From positions 1-10,270 of the forward strand of contig JANWXA010000016.1 in assembly GCA_025055465.1 (NCBI GenBank): DNA of 10,270 nucleotides, in the 5' to 3' direction. Shown piece after piece: positions 1-7,129 of the stretch. A program made the translations under genes and the position numbers. Under the pieces are notes generated by a model that did not search any database, was not told the DNA's origin, and saw only the letters and a list, made by a program, of their open reading frames with translations. The DNA is from Candidatus Kapaibacterium sp. (GTDB taxonomy: Bacteria > Bacteroidota > Ignavibacteria > Kapaibacteriales > HRBIN21). How positions within the stretch are numbered: position 1 is the first letter of the stretch; each line of letters begins with the position of its first letter.

Positions 1-347
1 TGGAGGATAATACCGGCCCGATCCAATACCTTTACATTCCAAGCCCGTTCCAGATTCCTGGCCTGGACGGGGGTGAGCTCCTCATCAAAGACGACCATAG
101 AAATGCCTTGTTCCTGTATGAAGCGGTGGAGTTCTTCTACTTTTCCCCTCCCGATCAGGGTTGCCACGTCCGGCTTTGAGCGTTCTTGCCAATATGTGGC
201 AATAACTTCAGCGCCAGCGCTATGTACGAGCGCCTCCAGTTCCTGAAGATGGTCGTGCAGTTGTGGACGTGTGACCTGGCGGTGAAGTAATCCGATAAGG
301 AGAGCACGGTTCGGCATTACGTCAAGATTGCGAGCCGTTTTGGTCAC
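1..347 (-). CDS. hflX: GTPase HflX, N-terminal domain only (cut by left window edge)
   Basis: This is the start of HflX, a ribosome-binding GTPase that splits or rescues stalled 70S ribosomes and acts in the cytoplasm. The frame is open from a GTG at 345-347 to the window edge, giving 115 residues. They carry the marks of the HflX N-terminal domain: RALLIGL near residue 14, a segment SAGAEVIATYWQERSKPD (43-60), the glycine-rich IGRGKVEEL (65-73), VVFDEELTPVQARNLE (85-100) and VKVLDRAGIIL (105-115), which leads toward the missing G domain. An in-frame TAG lies directly before the GTG. A second possible start is the ATG at 315-317 (residue 11), just before the conserved part. Neither start has a clear Shine-Dalgarno sequence. 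The gene follows glgP by 55 bases on the same strand, so the two may share a transcript. The GTPase motifs lie outside the window and were not seen. Identity rests on the N-terminal domain, which is quite distinctive. Confidence 0.9.
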   Translation of the reverse strand, partial: MTKTARNLDVMPNRALLIGLLHRQVTRPQLHDHLQELEALVHSAGAEVIATYWQERSKPDVATLIGRGKVEELHRFIQEQGISMVVFDEELTPVQARNLERAWNVKVLDRAGIIL

Positions 348-402
348 CTAACTACTACTTGAACCCTTCCGCAGAGAGTGGACGAAGGTGCAAGGTTTTC
401 TA

Positions 403-2943
403 TTACGAGCCTGCCCATGGCTGGGCCCAGTAACAGAGGCGCAATTCTGCCGGGGTAGGGAGCGCCGGATGCCACGGGACGACGCGAACCGTATAGCCAA
501 ACTGGCCGCTTTCGTCCAACAAAAGGCTTCCCTCGAAGCAGTGGTGGGTTGAATGAGTGGTGGGAGAATGCCCTAAGACGGAGGTACGCACATCGCTGAG
601 GCGTCCGTCGGGTTGCAAGCGACCGGCATAGAGCTCGACACGGATTTCGTCTGGGGAAATCTCGCCCAGATCGAGCTCAGCGCGGACGGTCAAAGTGCTT
701 CCGGCACTGAGCTCGGGTTCCTCATTTCCATGGACACGAAGGATACGGAGTTGTTGCCATACCGTGGCAATGCGCGCGCGCCAGCGAGCAAGCTGCCGCG
801 CAACTTGGCTGTTATTCTCCAGCAAGGATTGACGCCGTTGCTGGGCGGGGATATAGCATTCACGAATGTATTGCTGAAGCATGCGAGTGGAAGAATAGTA
901 GCCAGCGACTGTGCGGATGGCATTTTTCATGAGCATGACCCAGCGCTCAGGGATGCCTTCGGCATTACGTTCGTAAAATAGTGGAATAATACGCTGCTCC
1001 AGTAACGAGTAGAGGTACTCGGCTTCGGCGGCGTCTTGTTGCTCGCTATCAGTATACTCCTCGCCTTCACCGATGGCAAAGCCATTGGTACCGGTATATG
1101 CTTCATCCCACCAACCATCGAGAACGCTGCAGTGGAGCACTCCATTGACGGCGGCCTTCATTCCGCTAGTGCCGCTGGCTTCTTGTGGGCGGCGCGGGGT
1201 GTTGAGCCAAAGGTCACAGCCCTGGACCAGTAGGCGTGTCAGCTCCAAGGAGTAGTTCTCCAGAAAGACCACGTGTTGTTCCAACCCGGCTTCTGCGATG
1301 GTGCGGATAATGCGCTGAATGCTCTCCTTGGCAGGAGCATCCTGCGGATGTGCTTTTCCGGCAAGGATAAGCTGCACAGGATGCTCGCTGTTGCACAGAA
1401 TACGGCGCAGGCGGTCCAGGTCGTGGAAGAGCAGTTCCGGGCGCTTGTACAGAGCTATCCGGCGGGCAAAGCCGATGGTGAGGGCCTCCGGATGGAGTGG
1501 GGGGAGAGCCGTCCCTGGGAATGAACGCACGCATTCTCGAATGGCAGTGATCAGGCGAACACGCAGCAGCTCGTGTACGCGCCAAAGTTCCTGCACAGGG
1601 ATGGCGTCAGCGCGCTCCCAAAGAGCTTGTTCGGCGCTATCGGTTCGCCATCGCTTGCCTATATAGCGGTCGAAGAGCTGGGCGATTTCCGGGGCGACCC
1701 ATGTAGGGAGGTGGACACCGTTGGTGATAGAGGTGATGGGAACCTCATCGTCTGGGAACTCGTGCCATAACCCTCGCCACATTCGGCGGGCGGTGCGACC
1801 GTGAAGGTGACTTACCCCACGGCGATGCCAAGCTACGTTGAGCCCGCATACAGTGGTACCAAATCCACTACTTTCACTAAGAGTAATGCGCCCCAAGGCG
1901 ATCAACTGTTCTCGGTCTATGCCAGTTTCGGCTGCATAGGGTTCCAGATAGTTCCAGAGGAGTTCGGTGCCAAAGACTTCATTACCGGCGGGAACAGGGG
2001 TGTGGGTAACGAATACTGTGGAGGCGCGAACTATTTCCAATGCCGTGGGGAAATCTACCCCGTGCTCCTCCATAGTCTGCCGAGCCCATTCTACGGCGGC
2101 GAAGACGGTGTGTCCCTCGTTGAGGTGGCACACCGTTGGGCGGATTCCCAGGGCACGCAAGGCTCGCATGCCGCCGATGCCTAAAGCCAGCTCTTGCTGG
2201 ATGCGGGTTTCTATGGTTCCACCATAAAGCCGGTCGGTGATGTCACGATACTCCACTAATGGGTTGTGTTCATGGTTAGTGTCCAATAAATAGAGTGGTA
2301 TGCGCCCGACAAGCATACGCCAGATACGAATGTATAGGGGGCCTTTGGGCAGGGGGAGAGAGACCATCAATGGCCGTCCGGTTTCGTCCCGCATTAATGT
2401 TAGGGGAAGCACAGAGATGTCGTTGGCAGGATAAAGTTCGTGTTGCCAACCGCTTTCGCTGAGCCGTTGTTGGAAGTAGCCTTGTTGGTAGAGCAGTCCA
2501 ACCGCTATCAGTGGGACCCCTATGTCGCTGGCGGCTTTAAGGTAGTCGCCTGCAAGTACACCCAGGCCACCGGAGTAGTTGGGGAAACTCTCGTGGATAC
2601 CGTACTCAGCGCAGAAATAGGCAATCGCTTCCAGGGGAAGGCCCGCTGGAGTGGTGTATCGAACAGGGGCTTCCTGGACGCTGCGGAAGCGCTGATAGAC
2701 GTAAAGCAGAAATGCGAGGAAATCTGAATCGTGTGCCAGTTCTTCCAGGCGTGCTTGCGAGACACGCTGAAGGAGTGCGAGCGGATTGTGTCGAGAGCGT
2801 TCCCACAGGTCTGGGTCTATGCGAGCAAAGAGGCTCTGGGCGTCGCTGTCCCAACTCCACCAGTAGTTATAAGCCAGCTCACGCAGGGGTGCCAGCGATG
2901 CCGGCAGCGTTGGTGTTACCACAACGATGCGTAGCGGTTGCAT
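403..2943 (-). CDS. glgP: Glycogen/alpha-glucan phosphorylase, long DUF3417 type
   Basis: The enzyme cleaves the non-reducing ends of glycogen or other alpha-1,4-glucans with phosphate, releasing glucose-1-phosphate in the cytoplasm with pyridoxal phosphate (PLP) as cofactor. The protein has 846 residues, usual for the bacterial/archaeal long form. Residues about 12-105 match the DUF3417 N-terminal region (LRELAYNYWWSWDSDA at 20-35). The catalytic body follows, with AYFCAEYGIHESFPNYSGG (108-126), GLGVLAGDYLKAASD (126-140), HLNEGHT (273-279), TSITNGVHLPTW (404-415) and LILAGKAHP (525-533). The PLP site is EASGTSGMKAAVNG (588-601), in which K596 should form the Schiff base. A C-terminal beta-rich tail (about 740-846) completes it. 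The start ATG at 2941-2943 has no Shine-Dalgarno motif, but an A-rich stretch (ATAAAA) lies just before it. No other glycogen gene is present nearby. The gene lies 57 bases after the flagellar operon and 55 bases before hflX. No truncation or missing catalytic motif was noticed. Confidence 0.95.
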   Translation of the reverse strand: MQPLRIVVVTPTLPASLAPLRELAYNYWWSWDSDAQSLFARIDPDLWERSRHNPLALLQRVSQARLEELAHDSDFLAFLLYVYQRFRSVQEAPVRYTTPAGLPLEAIAYFCAEYGIHESFPNYSGGLGVLAGDYLKAASDIGVPLIAVGLLYQQGYFQQRLSESGWQHELYPANDISVLPLTLMRDETGRPLMVSLPLPKGPLYIRIWRMLVGRIPLYLLDTNHEHNPLVEYRDITDRLYGGTIETRIQQELALGIGGMRALRALGIRPTVCHLNEGHTVFAAVEWARQTMEEHGVDFPTALEIVRASTVFVTHTPVPAGNEVFGTELLWNYLEPYAAETGIDREQLIALGRITLSESSGFGTTVCGLNVAWHRRGVSHLHGRTARRMWRGLWHEFPDDEVPITSITNGVHLPTWVAPEIAQLFDRYIGKRWRTDSAEQALWERADAIPVQELWRVHELLRVRLITAIRECVRSFPGTALPPLHPEALTIGFARRIALYKRPELLFHDLDRLRRILCNSEHPVQLILAGKAHPQDAPAKESIQRIIRTIAEAGLEQHVVFLENYSLELTRLLVQGCDLWLNTPRRPQEASGTSGMKAAVNGVLHCSVLDGWWDEAYTGTNGFAIGEGEEYTDSEQQDAAEAEYLYSLLEQRIIPLFYERNAEGIPERWVMLMKNAIRTVAGYYSSTRMLQQYIRECYIPAQQRRQSLLENNSQVARQLARWRARIATVWQQLRILRVHGNEEPELSAGSTLTVRAELDLGEISPDEIRVELYAGRLQPDGRLSDVRTSVLGHSPTTHSTHHCFEGSLLLDESGQFGYTVRVVPWHPALPTPAELRLCYWAQPWAGS

Positions 2944-2960
2944 GGGCTTTTATGACACAA

Positions 2961-3003
2961 TGAGGCATGCAAAGTTAGGAGCAGAATCCAAGGCACTGCC
3001 TCA
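2961..3003. repeat. Seven-base inverted repeat in the motE-glgP gap
   Basis: TGAGGCA at 2961-2967 is repeated in inverted form as TGCCTCA at 2997-3003, with a 29-base spacer that contains the putative -7 element. The outer arm overlaps the stop codon of the motE-like gene. The arms do not extend beyond seven bases, and no T-run follows, so it is not a convincing intrinsic terminator. It could be an operator for glgP or a coincidence. The outer arm also forms part of a competing small inverted repeat, AGGCACTGCCT at 2991-3001. Confidence 0.3.
2970..2977 (-). promoter_or_regulatory. Possible Bacteroidota-type -7 promoter element before glgP
   Basis: Read on the minus strand this is TAACTTTG, a full match to the TAnnTTTG element of primary-sigma promoters known in Bacteroidota. 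It lies 26 bases before the glgP start codon, so a transcript starting about 7 bases downstream would have a leader of about 20 bases. A matching upstream TTTG-type -33 element at the usual 19-21 base spacing was not found; a GTTG lies about 24 bases away. With six fixed bases in a 57-base gap, a chance match is possible (about one percent). No transcript evidence is available from sequence alone. Confidence 0.35.
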
Positions 3004-3564
3004 ACGGCGATTTTCTCCAGTGGGGGAGGTTAGAACAGCGGCAGCGTGCTCTGGAGAGAGGGCAGCAATTACTCGCGCTGCCTGACGGCGATTCATGGCC
3101 TTGAGTATCATGGCGGCCTCTTGTGGGGGAAGCTGCTCCATGATGCGAGCAACTTCGCTGGCAGGGGCGCCATTGTATATCTGGGCAAAAGCCTCATAAT
3201 GCTGGATCCGGGCCGAGTCGGCGAGCCGTTGCCACTTTCGTAGTGCGTCGTGCAGATGTTCTATCGTGGATCGAAGGCTGTCAGCCACGCGTCGCAATTG
3301 GTCGAGAGAGTCCCGAAGTCTTTGCTCTAAGACCGTTTGCTGCAGCAGTTGTTCCTGGAGCTCGTCCCAGGGTGAGGGAAGAGCAAGGGAATCAGCAGCA
3401 GAGGTGTCGCGCGGGGAAGGAAAACGTGTTAGCGCTGATCCCTTCGAGGGGGCTAAGCCCAACCAGTCGGGGCGAAGAAGAAGGAAAACCCCCCAGACAG
3501 CCACAAAGGTACTGCACACCCCGATGAGGAAGACAACAACACTTATGGGGATGGACCGTGCCAC
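3001..3564 (-). CDS. YlxF/MotE-like flagellar protein: membrane anchor, coiled coil, MgtE-N-like tail
   Basis: This is the last gene of the flagellar cluster. From a GTG at 3562-3564 it gives 187 residues. Residues 8-30 (SVVVFLIGVCSTFVAVWGVF and following) form one transmembrane or signal-anchor helix. Residues 31-65 are a proline- and serine-rich linker, 66-127 a charged coiled coil, and 126-178 an MgtE-N-like helical repeat (YNGAPASEVARIMEQLPPQEA, then ILKAMNRRQAARVIAAL). This layout and the place directly after fliJ match the YlxF family of Bacillus and MotE, known in rhizobia as a periplasmic chaperone of the motility protein MotC. A stator or export accessory role is therefore inferred, not shown. 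The start is uncertain: the frame is open further upstream with a GTG at 3643-3645, but the chosen start leaves a 22-base overlap with fliJ instead of a 103-base one and puts the anchor near the N-terminus. No ribosome binding site is visible, so translation may be coupled to fliJ. Confidence 0.75.
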   Translation of the reverse strand: MARSIPISVVVFLIGVCSTFVAVWGVFLLLRPDWLGLAPSKGSALTRFPSPRDTSAADSLALPSPWDELQEQLLQQTVLEQRLRDSLDQLRRVADSLRSTIEHLHDALRKWQRLADSARIQHYEAFAQIYNGAPASEVARIMEQLPPQEAAMILKAMNRRQAARVIAALSPEHAAAVLTSPTGENRR

Positions 3565-3995
3565 GGGTTTTGATGGTATCGTTGTCCGACCTCGTCCGAT
3601 TGGCGCTGTTCTGTACGGTGCTCCTCTGCTTGGAAGGCTTCCCACAGTCGTCGCCGTAGACGTTGGAGTATCTCTTCGGCTTTGAGGGCCTCACGCAGGT
3701 GGATCTGCTGGGCACTTTCCAGCTCGCGGAGTTGCTCGTACCGTTGTTGATAGTGTTCAAACTCGTGCTGTAAATTCTGGTAATATGACCACAGGTCATG
3801 GAATTGCTGGGCGAGGAGCGTGCCGGTCTGGCCCATCCTGTCGTGGGCAGCTTCGCGCTGGTGGAGGAGACGCTGCAGGATTGTCTCGATGTCTTGGCGC
3901 TGAGTGCTTATAGAGTTCAGGACATAGGATGCCTGCTGTGCTTGCTGGGCACGTAGCCGCAAAAGGCGTTCCAGCGGAAAGCGAAAGCGAGCCAT
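3543..3995 (-). CDS. fliJ: Flagellar export protein FliJ
   Basis: FliJ is the cytoplasmic coiled-coil stalk of the flagellar export ATPase. It sits in the centre of the FliI hexamer, links it to the export gate FlhA and helps recycle export chaperones. The protein of 150 residues begins MARFRFPLERLLRLR, the usual FliJ opening. Almost all of it is predicted to be long charged helix rich in Q, E, R and L (about 10-135), followed by a short polar tail. Sequence conservation in this family is low, so the call rests on the opening motif, the helical composition, the length (family about 145-150) and the position directly after fliI. The ATG at 3993-3995 was chosen because the family motif begins there. 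A GTG at 4014-4016 is in frame and has an AGGG six bases before it, which would add seven residues. The gap to fliI is 35 bases, the largest inside the operon. Confidence 0.85.
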   Translation of the reverse strand: MARFRFPLERLLRLRAQQAQQASYVLNSISTQRQDIETILQRLLHQREAAHDRMGQTGTLLAQQFHDLWSYYQNLQHEFEHYQQRYEQLRELESAQQIHLREALKAEEILQRLRRRLWEAFQAEEHRTEQRQSDEVGQRYHQNPWHGPSP

Positions 3996-4030
3996 GGCAT
4001 TACTTTGTATCGGCACGTTGAACCCTATCT

Positions 4031-5365
4031 TTAGGTTGGCTCTGCCTCTCGCGCAACTTGCAGCAGAGAGGCGATCGTGTCTTCGAAAAGGCTGCTCTCG
4101 TGGATACCTTGTCGTAGAAAGGTGGTCAAGGCATCTCGCAAAGCGATGGCCCGGTCCAGGCGGGGATTTGTCCCGGGCTGGTAGGCACCAACGTTGATAA
4201 GGTCCTCCGACTCCCGATATGTTGCCAGAAGCGCTTTCAGGGATTGCGCCGCTTGGAGATGTGCTGCGGATACGATATCAGGCATGACGCGGCTGACACT
4301 TTCCAGAATGTCAATGGCGGGATAGTGTGCTTGTGCTGCTAAACGGCGGGAAAGTACGATGTGCCCATCCAGAATGCCGCGGACGGCGTCGGCGATAGGT
4401 TCACTTAGGTCATCACCTTCTACTAAGACAGTGTATAATCCTGTGATAGTCCCGTTGACGCCTGTGCCGGCGCGTTCCATAACACGGTGAAGCAGTGAGA
4501 AGACCGACGGCGTGTATCCCTTCGTTGTGGGCGGTTCTCCAATGGCGATCCCAATTTCTCTCTGTGCCATTGCTAATCTTGTTGCAGAGTCCATCATATA
4601 GAAAACATCAAAACCATGGTCGCGAAAATATTCAGCAATAGTGGTGGCAACCAGAGAAGCTTTGACGCGGACAAGCGGGGGCATATCGCTGGTGGCAACG
4701 ACTAAAACCGACCGGCGCAGCCCTTCGGTTTGGAGATCTTTTTCAATGAAGTCTCGAACTTCGCGTCCGCGCTCGCCGATAAGAGCGATAACATTAACGT
4801 CGGCGCTGGTGTTGCGGGCAATCATGCCCAGCAGTATGGACTTCCCTACGCCAGATCCAGAGAAGATACCTACGCGCTGTCCCTTGCCCAGAGTAAGAAA
4901 GGCGTCAATGGCACGGATGCCAGTGCCGATAGGCTGTGTGACGCGTTGACGTAACAGGGGATTCGGAGGGGTTGCATGTACTGGTCGTTCTTCCAAGCCT
5001 GGTGGTAAAGGCTTACCATCCAGCGGTTGGCCCAAGCCGTCCAGCACGCGCCCCAAGAGGGAGCTGCCGACGCGGACGGTTAGCGGTCTGCCAGAAGCGA
5101 CTATTTCCATCCCGGGGGCAATGGCTGCGGGTTCCCCCAAGACCATAGAAAGCATGGTCGTATCGCGAAAGCCTACTACTTCTGCCTTGCAGAGTTCTCG
5201 TCCGTCACTGTCCCGGAGGCTACAAAGCTCGCCAATAGGAACATACGGTCCGGTACTTTCCAACAGCAACCCTACAACCTGCCGGATGCGACCGCGAAGG
5301 CGGACTGGGCGTGTAGCGCGGATTCGTGTCTGCCATTGGGTGAGAATGTCGTGCGCAGTCAGCAT
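4031..5365 (-). CDS. fliI: Flagellum-specific export ATPase FliI
   Basis: FliI is the hexameric ATPase of the flagellar type III export apparatus, related to the F1 beta subunit. It works at the cytoplasmic face of the basal body with FliH and FliJ to unfold and feed export substrates. The protein has 444 residues from the ATG at 5363-5365, the family's usual size. An N-terminal beta-barrel region (about 20-95) is followed by GRVLDGLGQPLDG (105-117), a Walker A loop GSGVGKS (170-176), IGERGREVRDF with catalytic E198 (196-206), and Walker B ending in D259, which leads into DSATRLAMAQREIGIAIGEP (259-278). A C-terminal helical part carries GAYQPGTNPRLDRAI (393-407). The start overlaps the fliH stop as ATGCTGA, indicating translational coupling; there is no clear ribosome binding site. 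The frame stays open further upstream to a TTG at 5425, but that part does not resemble FliI. All catalytic motifs are present. Confidence 0.97.
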   Translation of the reverse strand: MLTAHDILTQWQTRIRATRPVRLRGRIRQVVGLLLESTGPYVPIGELCSLRDSDGRELCKAEVVGFRDTTMLSMVLGEPAAIAPGMEIVASGRPLTVRVGSSLLGRVLDGLGQPLDGKPLPPGLEERPVHATPPNPLLRQRVTQPIGTGIRAIDAFLTLGKGQRVGIFSGSGVGKSILLGMIARNTSADVNVIALIGERGREVRDFIEKDLQTEGLRRSVLVVATSDMPPLVRVKASLVATTIAEYFRDHGFDVFYMMDSATRLAMAQREIGIAIGEPPTTKGYTPSVFSLLHRVMERAGTGVNGTITGLYTVLVEGDDLSEPIADAVRGILDGHIVLSRRLAAQAHYPAIDILESVSRVMPDIVSAAHLQAAQSLKALLATYRESEDLINVGAYQPGTNPRLDRAIALRDALTTFLRQGIHESSLFEDTIASLLQVAREAEPT

Positions 5366-6111
5366 TGCAATTGTTCGCGGATACTCTGCAGTTGTTGGCT
5401 TAGCTGGGCATCTACAACCCCCCAAGGGCTTTCCACGACGCAGCCTGTGGGCTCGACCGAAAGGTCAGCTATCAGGGAAATATCTTCCCCATGGGCTGTG
5501 GCAATTCGGCTACTGGCACGCTGCAGTGCCTCCAGTGTATCGGGATGGAGGCGGATACGCAGAGCATGTCCTGTAGGAAGGGATTGAAGGGCGCGCTGCA
5601 CAAGTTGTTCAATCTGCTCGGGGTGTTGTTTCAGCTCGCAACCAAGGACATGCTCTGCTATTACGAAGGCGAGCTGTACAGCGGCTTTCTCCATTTCCTG
5701 CGATAGTTGGGTTACCTGAATCCGAAGCGTGTGCGCCAGCTCGTCGAAGTGCTGGAGCCATTGATGGTAGCGACGGAACTCTGCTTCGTAAAGGGCAACG
5801 GCGGCGGTCTTACCGTCCTCGAAGCCACGCTCGTACGCAGTCTGAAGCTCATGCTGCCATGCTTCTGTGTCGGTGTGTTCCTGGGCTTCGGGAGCAAGCG
5901 TGAGTGAAGATGGCGAAGGTGCATGGGGCGACCTCTGTTCAGATGCACCCCCTTTTTCTGGTGGTGCGGGAGGGAATGTCGCAGGGATTTCGCAGGGAGG
6001 GGATAACTCCAAGGGCGTCCGGGCGAAGTCTTCGAATGTGGGGGGTTGTACCCGCTCGCGTTCCCGTGGCGAGAGAAGATATGTCTTTGGTTTCGCTGTC
6101 ATCTCAGACAT
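5359..6111 (-). CDS. fliH: Flagellar assembly protein FliH
   Basis: FliH is the peripheral stalk and negative regulator of FliI. It binds the ATPase N-terminus and docks it to the rotor C ring through its own N-terminus. From the ATG at 6109-6111 it has 250 residues, within the family range. Residues about 25-85 are a disordered, proline-rich linker. A helical middle holds the glycine-spaced AYERGFEDGK (about 94-103) typical of FliH, followed by a long helix. The C-terminal FliH/HrpE domain ends with VEPTGCVVESPWGVVDAQLS, a strong family signature. The start overlaps the fliG stop as ATGTCTGA. An AGGAGG inside the fliG end lies 3 bases before this ATG and 12 before the next in-frame ATG at 6100-6102, so either could be the true start (250 or 247 residues). 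The frame is open to a TTG at 6138, which is rejected. Confidence 0.93.
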   Translation of the reverse strand: MSEMTAKPKTYLLSPRERERVQPPTFEDFARTPLELSPPCEIPATFPPAPPEKGGASEQRSPHAPSPSSLTLAPEAQEHTDTEAWQHELQTAYERGFEDGKTAAVALYEAEFRRYHQWLQHFDELAHTLRIQVTQLSQEMEKAAVQLAFVIAEHVLGCELKQHPEQIEQLVQRALQSLPTGHALRIRLHPDTLEALQRASSRIATAHGEDISLIADLSVEPTGCVVESPWGVVDAQLSQQLQSIREQLQC

Positions 6112-7129
6112 AAACCTCCTCTTTGCCGCGACCTGCAATAACGATTTCTTCCTGGTCGGCCAAGCGGCGGATGATTTCTATAATACGGGTCTGAGCAGCT
6201 TCTACTTCTTTGAGACGCACCGGTCCCATGAATTCCAGCTCCTCCTTGATGACAGCGGCAGCACGCTCGGACATGTTTTTGAAGATTTTTTGCCGCACTT
6301 TGTCGTCAGCGACCTTGAGCGCTAAGGCAAGATCACGCTTGTCCACCTCGCGGAGGATGCGTTGGACGCCGCGATCGTCAATCAGTACGATATCCTCAAA
6401 TAGGAACATCTGCCGCTTGATGTCTCCAGCTAAAGCTGGGTCGCGAGCCTCGAGTGCCTCCAGCAGAGATTTGGCTAAGGCGGAGCTGCTTTTGTTGAGA
6501 ATTGCTGCTACTAACGGGCTGCCGCCGCGCATAGTTACCCCTGCCTGCAGTGTGGATTCAGCGATCTGCTCCATAACGCTTTCAATTTCCCGCACCAGGT
6601 CTGGAGAAACTTTCCCCAAGGTAGCAATCCGGGTTATGACCTCTACACGGATTTCCTGCTCAAAGTGAGTAATGATATCTGCAATCTGATCAGGGGGCAG
6701 GTAAGACAGGATGAAGGCAATCGTTTGAGGATGCTCCTTTGCTAAGAAGCTGGCAGCCTGAGCGGGGTCGGCTTTCTTCAGCACGTCAAAACCGCGGATG
6801 CTACTCAGCAGCTTAATGCGTTCCACGGTTTCCCGAGCGCGGTCCAGGCCAAGAGATTTCTCCAACAACAGTATTGCATGTTCCAGTCCCCCATCTACTG
6901 CGTAGGTGTGAGCCCTCATTAGGTGGTAGTATTCCTGAAGCACGGCTTGAATTACCTCAGTCGGGACAGTGCGGAGGTTGGTTATTTCCATCACGACTTG
7001 CTCTACTTCCTTGGGCTCCAGCTCCTTAAGGACCCGACTAGCGGTATCCACATCGAGCGCCACCAGGAGGATAGCGGCCTTCTGTCGTCCGGTCAGCTGC
7101 TCGTATCGAAGGGGGTGTTCGGCAGGCAT
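6104..7129 (-). CDS. fliG: Flagellar motor switch protein FliG
   Basis: FliG forms the upper part of the C ring. It attaches to the FliF C-terminus and interacts with the MotA stator through its C-terminal charged helix, so it is where torque is produced and direction is set. The protein has 341 residues, normal for the family. The N-terminal domain (1-100) opens with LTGRQKAAILLVAL. The middle domain holds the FliM-binding KEHPQTIAFILSYLP (131-145). A GG-containing hinge (RGGSPLVAAILN, 201-212) leads to the C-terminal domain with MFLFEDIVLIDDRGVQ (241-256). The charged torque region follows (about 258-312), including REVDKRDLALALK, NMSERAAAVIKEELEFMGPV and RLKEVEAAQ. The start ATG shares one base with the fliF stop (TGATG), indicating coupled translation, as expected for two proteins made in near-equal copy number. 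Confidence 0.97.
   Translation of the reverse strand: MPAEHPLRYEQLTGRQKAAILLVALDVDTASRVLKELEPKEVEQVVMEITNLRTVPTEVIQAVLQEYYHLMRAHTYAVDGGLEHAILLLEKSLGLDRARETVERIKLLSSIRGFDVLKKADPAQAASFLAKEHPQTIAFILSYLPPDQIADIITHFEQEIRVEVITRIATLGKVSPDLVREIESVMEQIAESTLQAGVTMRGGSPLVAAILNKSSSALAKSLLEALEARDPALAGDIKRQMFLFEDIVLIDDRGVQRILREVDKRDLALALKVADDKVRQKIFKNMSERAAAVIKEELEFMGPVRLKEVEAAQTRIIEIIRRLADQEEIVIAGRGKEEVYV
6115..6120 (-). promoter_or_regulatory. Ribosome binding site for fliH, inside the fliG end
   Basis: A perfect AGGAGG on the minus strand, within the last codons of fliG. It is the strongest Shine-Dalgarno sequence noticed in the window and points to the start region of fliH. Its spacing is 3 bases to the ATG at 6111 and 12 bases to the ATG at 6102, so it does not by itself settle which one is used. 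Confidence 0.65.

Noticed and set aside
365..389. Possible terminator hairpin between glgP and hflX (CCTTC/GAAGG arms)
   Set aside because: The stem has only five pairs around a long loop and there is no T-run on the minus strand after it.
613..2184. Plus-strand frames of 115-127 codons opposite glgP
   Set aside because: They are antisense to the conserved phosphorylase and show no motif, ribosome binding site or neighbour that would support them.
2991..3001. AGGCACTGCCT near-palindrome at the end of the motE-like gene as an intrinsic terminator
   Set aside because: At most four pairs around a three-base loop, no T-run, and the same bases take part in the wider inverted repeat; too weak to call.
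5366..5425. N-terminal extension of fliI to a TTG at 5425
   Set aside because: The added 20 residues do not resemble FliI and would overlap fliH by 67 bases; the ATG at 5365 overlaps the fliH stop by 7 bases and begins where the family does.
6112..6138. N-terminal extension of fliH to a TTG at 6138
   Set aside because: The ATG at 6111 lies just after an AGGAGG and overlaps the fliG stop in the usual way; the extension overlaps conserved fliG coding sequence further.
5121..6325. Plus-strand frames of about 150 codons opposite fliI, fliH and fliG
   Set aside because: These are shadows of conserved flagellar genes with low-complexity S/R-rich translations and no family resemblance.
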